From JBFJVZ01 sp041623895 (GTDB lineage: Bacteria > Planctomycetota > Planctomycetia > Pirellulales > Pirellulaceae): a stretch of DNA of 16,204 nucleotides. The DNA is taken from the NCBI GenBank assembly GCA_041623895.1, contig JBFJVZ010000142.1:1-16204 (forward strand). The letters run 5' to 3'. A program made the translations under genes and the position numbers. The notes under the pieces are model-generated. The model had not been told where the DNA came from and searched no databases. It saw only the letters and a program-made list of their open reading frames with translations. The first letter of the stretch is position 1, and every line of letters begins with the position of its first letter. Below, one piece after another: positions 6,600 to 13,494 of this stretch.

Positions 6600-9053
6600 T
6601 CAGTGGTTGAACACAAATTCTCGGCTGTTAAGTAGCGCCCAGAAGATATCTTCTAATCCCTCTTTCGGGCTGGGCGCCGAGGCGATCGACGCCATCAAGT
6701 CTTTTCTTTCAGCCTCGGTCGGATAACGCGACAAACACCGAATATACAGGCGGTCCAGAGCCTTTTCCGTCGGCGCGTCGTCTTTCAATAGCTCGTCGAT
6801 CACCTTGCCCTGAGTGATCTTTCCGCTGGTGGCACTGCCGTTGAGCAAATGCAGCGCTTGCGAAAGCGACGGATCGGTCGATGCTTCGCAGGCACAGACC
6901 GTGTCACGCGAGGCCCGGCCAAATGTGTCCAGGAAGTAGGTGCTGGTGCGACCGTCGGCAATTTGAACCGCACGTGCACCAACGGGCAGACCGCGGAACT
7001 TTTCCTTGGTGTTGGTGATCTGGCAGATGCAATCCAGCATCATCTCCGCTGGAATCCGCCGCACATTGCCGTAGGCGTAATTGCGCGTATCACTCTTGTT
7101 ACTTTCATTTGGCTTGGCGGTTCGCTGATAAGCATTACTGTTGCAAATGTCGCGAACAAGTTGCTTGAAGTCGAAACCGTATTCCGCCAACTTGGCACCG
7201 AGCGTCTGGAACAACTCAGGATTGCTGGGAGGATTGCTGACGCGAATGTCGTCGACTGGATCCACGATTCCGACACCCATGAAATGCGCCCAGACTCGAT
7301 TGGCGACGTTGGTGGCAAAGTAAGGGTTATCGGGGGCAGTCAGCCAATTCGCCAAGACTTCGCGGCGGTCTTTGCCTGCGGTTTCCGGCTGATCACCACC
7401 AAGGAATTGCGGCTTCATTGTCTGGCCGGTGACTTTGTGTTTGACCTCGCCGCTGCGGCGATCATAAATGATCTTTTCACGGTAATCCTCAGCGTTCTTC
7501 GTACCTACCTGGCAGAAGAAGGCCGCGAAACCGTAGTAGTCATTCATCGTCCAACGGTCGAGCGGGTGATTGTGGCACTGAGCACATTGCGTGCGAATGC
7601 CCATGAAGACTTGCGCAACGTTCTCGGCCCGCTTCAGCGTATCCCGTTCAATTTGATAGTAGTTGGTCGCTGGATTGCTGAAAGTACCACCGGTTGCGGT
7701 GAGCAGTTCACGGACCATTTCATCAAGGGGCACATTGCGAGCGAACTTGTCGGTTAGCCATTGGTTGTAAAGAAACGCCGACTTGTAGCTGACCTGGTTG
7801 GTGCTCTTGATCATCAACAGTTCGGCGAACTTCATCGCCCAAATCTCGCTGAACTCCTTTCGTTCCAGCAAGCGGTCAATCAATTCGGCGCGCTTGTTCG
7901 GTGCGGAATCGAAGACGAATTGCTGATATTCTTCTTCCGTGGGAAGTTGGCCGGTGATGTCGATGGTGATCCGTCTCAGGAACTCTTCGTCACTGCATAA
8001 ACCACTCGGCAGGATCCGCAACCTGTTGAGTTTCTTGCCGACCAGTTGATCGATATAGTTGCCTTTGATTTCGGGAGCCGAGTAATTCAGATCTTTCGGC
8101 AACACCAAAGCTTGACGACCTTCGGTTTTGGTTTCAAAGCGGGCCAAAACGAACGCTTCGCCGCGAGCTCCGGCGATGACCTGACCGCTTTTATCGATTG
8201 CCGCTGATGTCTCGTTGTTGGACATCCAAGCTGACAAGTTCGTCACATCGCGGGTGTTGCCATCGCTGTAGTGGGCGACTGAAATGTATTTTTGCTTGCT
8301 GCCGGTGCCTTCGATAACAGCTTGTGGCGGATAGATTTCCAATTTGGTCACATGTGGCGGCGGTTCCGGATCCGCTGGTGCACCGGCCTTCAGCCATTCA
8401 AGGATCGTGTTGTAGTAGACGCTGCCTTTGTCAAACAGTTTTCCGCCGGTGTGCAGGACTTCGCCGGTCGACTTGGTCAAAAACAGGCTTTCCTCGGGCA
8501 CCGCCAGGTTAATCCGGCGAACAGCGATTTCGCGAGTGATGCGTTTGTAGTCGCCAGCCGGGTCGTAGCCAAACAAACTGATCATGAAGCCGTCTTTGCC
8601 ACGGGCCGCACCATGGCAACTGCCGGTGTTGCAGCCGCTGCGAGTCATGATCGGGACGATGTCTTTCTCGAAGCTAACCGGCGGTTTTTCACTGCTTCTG
8701 GTCACCTTGATCGGGACTCGGACTTCGGTCGCTCCCTGCCGGCAAATCAATTCGGTTTCGCCGTCGGTGACGGGGACAACCTTGGTGCCATCGAGTTTGG
8801 CAAACTTTTCATCAGCAACTTTCCAGGACACCGTTTCGGTGACATCAAGCGTGACGTCATCATCACGGGTGACGACGGCAATGAAGTTCTGATAGTCGCG
8901 AGCGGTGTCGAGTTGAATTTGCTGGGGATAGACCGCCAAATTGATTTGTGCACTCGATGAATTCGCCGTTGCCGCCAGGGGCGCGGGTTCAGCGGCAATT
9001 CCGCCGGATGCCATCATCAACAAAGCAAATGTCACAGATAGTCGTCGCATCAT
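6600..9053 (-). CDS. Exported PSCyt2/PSD1 (DUF1549/DUF1553) protein with bacterial Ig-like domains and two heme-c motifs
   Basis: I start the gene at the ATG at 9053, which has GGAAGG seven bases upstream and opens directly into a signal peptide (MMRRLSVTFALLMMASGGIA). An in-frame ATG at 9071 has no properly spaced ribosome site. Numbering from 9071 (823 residues): 43-124 an Ig-like (BIG2-type) domain; 133-232 a cytochrome-like domain with CNTGSCH at 147-153, a CX4CH variant; 241-325 a second BIG2 domain; about 336-540 PSCyt2/DUF1549 with CAQCH at 496-500 followed by NHPLDRWTMNDYYGFAAFF; about 565-815 PSD1/DUF1553 with WLTAPDNPYFATNVANRVW and RRIPAEMMLD. This layout is typical of planctomycete proteins of unknown function. 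It is third of four genes in the cluster, 66 bp after the PPC gene by this start. The protein should carry covalently bound heme outside the cytoplasm. An electron-transfer role is inference. Confidence 0.9.
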   Translation of the reverse strand: MMRRLSVTFALLMMASGGIAAEPAPLAATANSSSAQINLAVYPQQIQLDTARDYQNFIAVVTRDDDVTLDVTETVSWKVADEKFAKLDGTKVVPVTDGETELICRQGATEVRVPIKVTRSSEKPPVSFEKDIVPIMTRSGCNTGSCHGAARGKDGFMISLFGYDPAGDYKRITREIAVRRINLAVPEESLFLTKSTGEVLHTGGKLFDKGSVYYNTILEWLKAGAPADPEPPPHVTKLEIYPPQAVIEGTGSKQKYISVAHYSDGNTRDVTNLSAWMSNNETSAAIDKSGQVIAGARGEAFVLARFETKTEGRQALVLPKDLNYSAPEIKGNYIDQLVGKKLNRLRILPSGLCSDEEFLRRITIDITGQLPTEEEYQQFVFDSAPNKRAELIDRLLERKEFSEIWAMKFAELLMIKSTNQVSYKSAFLYNQWLTDKFARNVPLDEMVRELLTATGGTFSNPATNYYQIERDTLKRAENVAQVFMGIRTQCAQCHNHPLDRWTMNDYYGFAAFFCQVGTKNAEDYREKIIYDRRSGEVKHKVTGQTMKPQFLGGDQPETAGKDRREVLANWLTAPDNPYFATNVANRVWAHFMGVGIVDPVDDIRVSNPPSNPELFQTLGAKLAEYGFDFKQLVRDICNSNAYQRTAKPNESNKSDTRNYAYGNVRRIPAEMMLDCICQITNTKEKFRGLPVGARAVQIADGRTSTYFLDTFGRASRDTVCACEASTDPSLSQALHLLNGSATSGKITQGKVIDELLKDDAPTEKALDRLYIRCLSRYPTEAERKDLMASIASAPSPKEGLEDIFWALLNSREFVFNH

Positions 9054-9060
9054 GATGATA

Positions 9061-9066
9061 CCTTCC
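9061..9066 (-). promoter_or_regulatory. Shine-Dalgarno site deciding the PSCyt2/PSD1 start
   Basis: GGAAGG on the minus strand lies seven bases before the ATG at 9053 and inside the reading frame that would begin at 9071. It argues that translation starts at 9053, or at the adjacent ATG at 9050. Either choice gives an uninterrupted signal peptide. Confidence 0.6.
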
Positions 9067-9119
9067 GTCATTCCTGTGGGTCGCCCGCGTTAAGCGGACA
9101 GGTTCATTTCGAGCCGGGA

Positions 9120-11561
9120 CTACTTTCCCGATTCTCGTAATTGCTTATGCATTAGGCGCAGCTGCTCCAGGCGGCTGAGCGGTTTCTTTTTGACTGGTTG
9201 GGGAGCCGGCTTGGCCGCCGGTTTATCCGCCGCGGGTTTGGCAGCCGGCTTGGCGGCAACCGGTGCCGGTATCGGTTTGTCGATTTGCAACTCGCCGGTG
9301 CCTTGAGTCTGCTTGATGACGCCCTTTTCGTTGGTAATGGTTGCTCGGGCGACGAGTGACTTGTGCTGACCCACGCGAGCCTTCTCACTGATCTTAATTT
9401 GGAAAGATACTTGCTCGGTGTCGTTCTTGATCTCAACTTTCGGAGTCTCACACGTCACCCCGGCCGGAAAGCCGACCAACTCCAATTCGCAAGTACCCTC
9501 GAACTCGCGAGCGACCTCAACATCGACCAGCACATCGGCCGGTTCGTTCAGTTCCGCCGAAGTCTTTGGGAATGTGAAGTTGAAGAACTTGTCGACAACC
9601 TCCAAGGTCACCGGCTCGGTCGCAATCTGGTACGAACCATTTCCATCGCTGATATAGCCGTAAGCGATGAGGGGCCAGGTCGCGAGAGCCGCCGAACTAT
9701 TGGCGGTAATCGGAATCGACGTCTCGTTTTGGCCCTTGGGGATTTTGATGCTGCCGCTGGACCCGATTCCGGGCGGATTGTACAGCAGGCGAACAGAGAT
9801 GTCGTTTTCGTAGCCGCCGCGGTCAGCTTTGACGACCAGATCCATCGAACCGTTTCGCGTGATCGGCACTTGAGGCTGGACAATCTCGATCTTGACCGGC
9901 GACTTTTTTGTTACAGCGATTCCGGCGCGATCTGAGTAGTAATCGTAGACCACACTGTTGTTCTGCCCAATCAACAACTGATGCCGCTGTGAAAACGTGC
10001 TCTCGACCGGATTGTCGGGGATCTTGCCGACCAAATTCACCAGCCGGCCATCCAACGGCGCATCTTCGGCAGCGGTTAACAACAACGGAACGGTCGTGCG
10101 ATTGGAGGGCATTTGAATTGGTGTGACAGTGACACCCTCGGGTAGATTCAAAGCGCTGACGTCGATCGCACCGGCCACGCGTTGACGCGCGGCGTTCAGC
10201 ATTACTGCGTTACGATTGCCTTGGGGCACGGAGATGTGTGTCGCTTCATACCGTCGGCGGTCCGGCAATGAGAGTACAAGTCCTGGCTGCGTGATCGTGA
10301 CCTCGATGCGGTACGCGTAACCAGGCCCACCGCCGCGGAGGTGATCGTTGATGGCAACGTGGTACGTTCCATCGGCAGGAATTTTGTAATCAAGCGCGCT
10401 GTCGGGACCACCGGAGTCATCGCCGCCGCCGACGCGTCCGCCTTTTTCGTTGTAGACGTTGATAACACTGTCCAGAGCGGAACGAAGGATGTTGCGGGCG
10501 TACACCTTGATGTTCGCCGTTTGTCCTTTCTTAGCTTGGAAGCTGAAGTAATCGGTGTCCCCGGGCTCGCCAATCAAGCCGCAAAAGGCGCCGGGCAACT
10601 GGCCGGGGGTCGATTCCTTGAATGAGTTATTCGGTTCTTGCTCAACCACGTTCGGCAGCGGTTGGACGCGAACGTAATTCGGTGACGGCGCGACGCCGAT
10701 GTCGTTGGAAACAACCAATGGAAACGCATCGGTCGGCTCGCTGGGCAGCTGTACCTTCTCGATCCAAGCTTCCCCGCTGATCGAAATAAACGTCATGTCA
10801 AGCACTTCGCCGGGAGCGCCACCGGCGGGCACCACGGCGATTGGGCGAGGATACGAGCCGACGTGCAATCGATAGCGATCGTTATTGCCGCCGAAAGAAC
10901 TGTCGCGAACCACGACGATGTATTTGCCGTCCTCGGGGGCCTCAATCGAGCAGAGACAATCCTGCTGCACCAACGGTGCGTCGTCGCTGGTCGCCAGCTC
11001 AAACCGTTCTGAATTCAAGATCGCGATGTAGGGGTCAAAGAACGGGTTGCTGCGTCCTTTCTTGATTCGCACGCCTTCCAGTTCAGCTGTTAGCCGCTGG
11101 CCCTTCTTAAGCTCGATGACGTAATAGTCCTCGTCTTCTCGAGCGACCGCACCTTCAACCGTGACGTTATTCTCAATCGGCTGCGGCTCGCTAAACAAGC
11201 TGTTCGGTTCTTTCTCGTCAACGTTTGGCATGGCACCAACGCTGAACATGATCATGTTGCTGATGTCGGTCTCGGTCACCAACCGCATGGGATACAGTCC
11301 GGGGACGGTATCGGCAGGCACCTCGATTTCCAATTCGACCTTGGCATTGTCGACCGGCTTGACGGATTTGATGTTCACTCCCTCGCGGTCCATCAGAATC
11401 TGTCGCGCGTCTTTGACTCGCGTGCCGGTCAAAATGACCTTCTGCGTGGTTCCCCTTTGAATCCCGCGGGGAATTGTGCCGGTGATTGCGGGCTGGGCAG
11501 CGGTGGCAATCGTGGACGCGAATAGCAGGCAACAGACTGCAATTGGAAACTTACGTTTCAT
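9120..11561 (-). CDS. Exported protein with two PPC domains, Ig-like regions and a Lys/Pro/Ala-rich tail
   Basis: The protein has 813 residues with a Sec signal peptide (about 1-22, MKRKFPIAVCCLLFASTIAT then AAQP). Residues 24-109 look IPT/TIG- or Ig-like. Residues about 116-235 and 307-423 are two pre-peptidase C-terminal (PPC) domains; both start with an EPN motif (EKEPNS, EQEPNNS) and contain DxDYY/DTDYF and DGKY/DGTY phrases. A further Ig-like stretch lies at about 660-760. Residues 763-813 form a low-complexity Lys/Pro/Ala tail ending in a basic helix. I see no peptidase catalytic domain, so PPC here is probably a binding or folding module, as is common in planctomycete surface proteins. 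The gene is second in the cluster, 106 bp after DUF1501. Only a weak AAGA lies upstream of the ATG. The tail could contact wall, membrane or polyanions; that is speculation. Confidence 0.85.
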   Translation of the reverse strand: MKRKFPIAVCCLLFASTIATAAQPAITGTIPRGIQRGTTQKVILTGTRVKDARQILMDREGVNIKSVKPVDNAKVELEIEVPADTVPGLYPMRLVTETDISNMIMFSVGAMPNVDEKEPNSLFSEPQPIENNVTVEGAVAREDEDYYVIELKKGQRLTAELEGVRIKKGRSNPFFDPYIAILNSERFELATSDDAPLVQQDCLCSIEAPEDGKYIVVVRDSSFGGNNDRYRLHVGSYPRPIAVVPAGGAPGEVLDMTFISISGEAWIEKVQLPSEPTDAFPLVVSNDIGVAPSPNYVRVQPLPNVVEQEPNNSFKESTPGQLPGAFCGLIGEPGDTDYFSFQAKKGQTANIKVYARNILRSALDSVINVYNEKGGRVGGGDDSGGPDSALDYKIPADGTYHVAINDHLRGGGPGYAYRIEVTITQPGLVLSLPDRRRYEATHISVPQGNRNAVMLNAARQRVAGAIDVSALNLPEGVTVTPIQMPSNRTTVPLLLTAAEDAPLDGRLVNLVGKIPDNPVESTFSQRHQLLIGQNNSVVYDYYSDRAGIAVTKKSPVKIEIVQPQVPITRNGSMDLVVKADRGGYENDISVRLLYNPPGIGSSGSIKIPKGQNETSIPITANSSAALATWPLIAYGYISDGNGSYQIATEPVTLEVVDKFFNFTFPKTSAELNEPADVLVDVEVAREFEGTCELELVGFPAGVTCETPKVEIKNDTEQVSFQIKISEKARVGQHKSLVARATITNEKGVIKQTQGTGELQIDKPIPAPVAAKPAAKPAADKPAAKPAPQPVKKKPLSRLEQLRLMHKQLRESGK

Positions 11562-11600
11562 GACGATTGTCTTGGGTCGGAAGGGTTCGTCTACTTAGAA

Positions 11601-11635
11601 CGCGAACGTGACCATGCGGATTGGCCACGTTCTCG
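11601..11635. repeat. Imperfect hairpin in the DUF1501-PPC intergenic gap
   Basis: Arms at 11601-11613 and 11623-11635 match at 11 of 13 positions; the core GAACGTG / CACGTTC is perfect, and the loop has nine bases. It lies 40 bases before the PPC start codon and next to a second hairpin at 11641-11661. Confidence 0.45.
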
Positions 11636-11640
11636 TCGAT

Positions 11641-11661
11641 TGACGGGCCGGTGGCCCGTCA
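11641..11661 (-). terminator. Strong perfect hairpin after the DUF1501 stop (attenuator or terminator-like)
   Basis: TGACGGGCC (11641-11649) and GGCCCGTCA (11653-11661) form a perfect 9-bp, GC-rich stem with a three-base loop. It begins six bases past the DUF1501 stop. No T-run follows on the minus strand, so it is not a classical intrinsic terminator. With the adjacent hairpin it may lower read-through into the PPC gene or protect the upstream message from exonucleases. Confidence 0.45.
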
Positions 11662-11667
11662 CACACG

Positions 11668-12972
11668 TTAGGAAATGATCTTGGTCAGTACTTTGCCGCC
11701 GTCAACGATTTCGATTGGGCGGTCGCCCGGTGCCATCAGTTCCTTGTCGGCAACGATGCCCAACTGGTGATACATGGTTGTGGCCAGGTCGGCAGGTCCA
11801 ACCGGATCAAACTCGGGCTCGCTGGCGGTCGCGTTGGAAGCACCATAAATAGTGCCGCCTTTGATTCCGCCGCCGGCCAGCATGACGCTAAAGACCTTTG
11901 GATAGTGGTCTCGGCCAGCATCCTTGTTGATCTTCGGAGTGCGACCGAATTCGCTGCTGACCATCACGAGTGTCGAATCCAGTAATCCGCGCTGTTCCAA
12001 ATCCAGGATTAGCTGCGAAAGTGCCTGGTCCAGCGGCGGCATCGTGCGGTTCATCGCGGCCGTGATACCGTTGTGCATATCCCAACCGCCGTAGGTCAAA
12101 GTGACCAACCGGCAGCCAGCCTCGACCAGCCGACGAGCCATCAAGAGACGTTGGCCGGCCTGGTTCTGGCCGTAGGCCTGTTTTGTCTTCTCGTCTTCCT
12201 TCGTCAAGTCGAAAGCCAGTTTTGCCTCCGGCGAACCCAACAAGTTGTAGGCCCGCTCATAAAAGGTGCTCATCGCGCCGACGTTGTCAGCATTCGTGCT
12301 TGCGGCAAACTGGCTGTTGACCGTTTTCAGAGCCGATTGCCGGCGGGCGAATCGCTTTTCGTCGACTCCGCTGTACATGTTCAAGTCGCGTACCTTGAAA
12401 CTGCTGCTGGCTGGATCGCTACCAAGCGAAAATGGACCATAAGACGAACTCAGGTAACCGGTCCCCGCGAATTCGTTGGGTTGGTTCGGAATGCAGATGT
12501 ACGGGGGCATGTTGTCCCGCGGCCCATATTCGTGGCTGACCACCGCACCAAAGCTGGGATACTTGAGCGCCGGACTCGGCTTGTAGCCGGTGAACATGTT
12601 GTGCGTGCCGCGCTCGTGAGCAGCTTCGCCGTGAGTCATCGAGCGGATCACGCAGAGCCGATCTGCAACCTTGGCCAACTTCGGGATCGACTCGCAGAAG
12701 ATCTCACCCGTATTGGTTTTGACGGGCTTCATCTCGCCTCGATACTCGATCGGGCTATACGGCTTGGGGTCCCACGACTCCTGGTGTGCCATGCCACCGG
12801 GCAAGTAGACATGAATCACGCTCTTTGCCTTGGCCTCGATGAAGTCGTAATGTTTCTGCTCGGCCGCAGCTTTTTCCATCCACAACAACTGAGGCAAGGT
12901 GATGCCCAGACCGCCAAAAGTTCCGGCGGCCAAGAAGCCTCGACGACCGATTGAGTTTCCACGACAATGCAT
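11668..12972 (-). CDS. DUF1501 family protein with twin-arginine signal
   Basis: The protein has 434 residues, close to the usual family length. It begins with a Tat-type signal: R10-R11 in GRRGFLAAGTFGGLGITLP, so it is probably exported already folded. DUF1501 proteins belong to the alkaline phosphatase/sulfatase-like superfamily and are greatly expanded in planctomycetes. Family-typical segments are visible: MTHGEAAHERGTHNMFTGY near 132-150, YGGWDMHNG near 305, SSEFGRTPKINKDAGRDHYP near 341-360, then LAGGGIKGGTIYGAS. The Asp/His residues in GGWDMH and GRDHYP are candidates for metal ligands. The exact substrate of the family is not known. The ATG at 12972 has GGGAG ten bases upstream. It is the first gene of the four-gene cluster. 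A DUF1501 gene beside a PSCyt2/PSD1 gene is a recurrent planctomycete pairing, which suggests a shared extracytoplasmic function. Confidence 0.9.
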   Translation of the reverse strand: MHCRGNSIGRRGFLAAGTFGGLGITLPQLLWMEKAAAEQKHYDFIEAKAKSVIHVYLPGGMAHQESWDPKPYSPIEYRGEMKPVKTNTGEIFCESIPKLAKVADRLCVIRSMTHGEAAHERGTHNMFTGYKPSPALKYPSFGAVVSHEYGPRDNMPPYICIPNQPNEFAGTGYLSSSYGPFSLGSDPASSSFKVRDLNMYSGVDEKRFARRQSALKTVNSQFAASTNADNVGAMSTFYERAYNLLGSPEAKLAFDLTKEDEKTKQAYGQNQAGQRLLMARRLVEAGCRLVTLTYGGWDMHNGITAAMNRTMPPLDQALSQLILDLEQRGLLDSTLVMVSSEFGRTPKINKDAGRDHYPKVFSVMLAGGGIKGGTIYGASNATASEPEFDPVGPADLATTMYHQLGIVADKELMAPGDRPIEIVDGGKVLTKIIS

Positions 12973-13494
12973 GGCTGTAAATCTCCCGTGATTGTTACTG
13001 TTTAATCTGGACAGTGAATGCGAAAACGTCCGGCGAACAGGCAGCCGGAGGATGAGCGATTGCGCCTCGAGATCTTGGACTTGATACCTTCAAACCAATC
13101 TCGGAATGGTGGAAGTTGGGAAACGGTGAGTCTCGCAACGAAGGGGTGGGACCAGCGAAAGTGTGAGAAAATCGCGGGTGATTGGTGGGAATTTCAACGC
13201 TATTGTAATCCGTAAAGCTGTCAACTCCACCGCTCGTGGCGCAGACTAACTGAACCGGTCGTTGGCGTCAAACGTATCCATCGTTCCAGATTGAAAGCGA
13301 TGATCAGCAAAAATGAGACGGCTGAACAAAGTCGAGTCGTCGTGTGCCGTGGAAATTGGATAACCCTTTGATATTAAAAGACTTGCGTCCATTCCATCGG
13401 GAAACCGCCGGCACTCCCTCTTTTGAGGGTTCGTGCCTCGCCTGGCAAGGCTGCGTCGTTTGGTCCTCGTCTGCTGCTCTGCGATCCAAGGCCA
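12973..13494. other. 522-bp region without a convincing gene; probable leader and promoter of the DUF1501 cluster
   Basis: No credible protein is encoded on either strand. The part next to 12972 should contain the cluster promoter. On the minus strand a perfect TTGACA (13224-13219) and a TACAAT (13207-13202) occur, but only 11 bases apart, too close for a normal sigma-70 promoter. ACTGT/ACAGT arms (12997-13001, 13011-13015) form a small inverted repeat 25 bases before the DUF1501 start. The right part contains a terminator-like hairpin at 13410-13437. Confidence 0.5.
13410..13437 (-). terminator. Terminator-like hairpin downstream of the sensor kinase gene
   Basis: GGCAC (13410-13414) pairs with GTGCC (13433-13437), and inside them CCCTC (13416-13420) pairs with GAGGG (13425-13429) around a TTTT loop. 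The two helices stack with a small asymmetric bulge. The structure lies 57 bases past the kinase stop at 13495 on the minus strand. It lacks a following T-run, so termination is only probable. Confidence 0.4.

Noticed and set aside
9054..9071. ATG at 9071 as the start of the PSCyt2/PSD1 gene
   Set aside because: Its only purine-rich upstream stretch touches the ATG, while GGAAGG is well spaced for the ATG at 9053 and the signal peptide begins there.
3619..12954. Long plus-strand frames opposite the operon, for example 4855-5529, 6849-7757, 8292-8960 and 12073-12954
   Set aside because: They lie wholly opposite genes with clear domains and motifs; open antisense frames are expected in GC-rich coding DNA.
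13018..13215. Plus-strand open frame of 65 codons in the gap before the DUF1501 gene
   Set aside because: No ribosome site, no recognisable domain, and an overlap with the likely promoter region of the divergent cluster.
13202..13224. TTGACA and TACAAT on the minus strand as a promoter for the DUF1501 cluster
   Set aside because: The spacing is 11 bases, too short for a normal sigma-70 promoter; it is probably a chance match.
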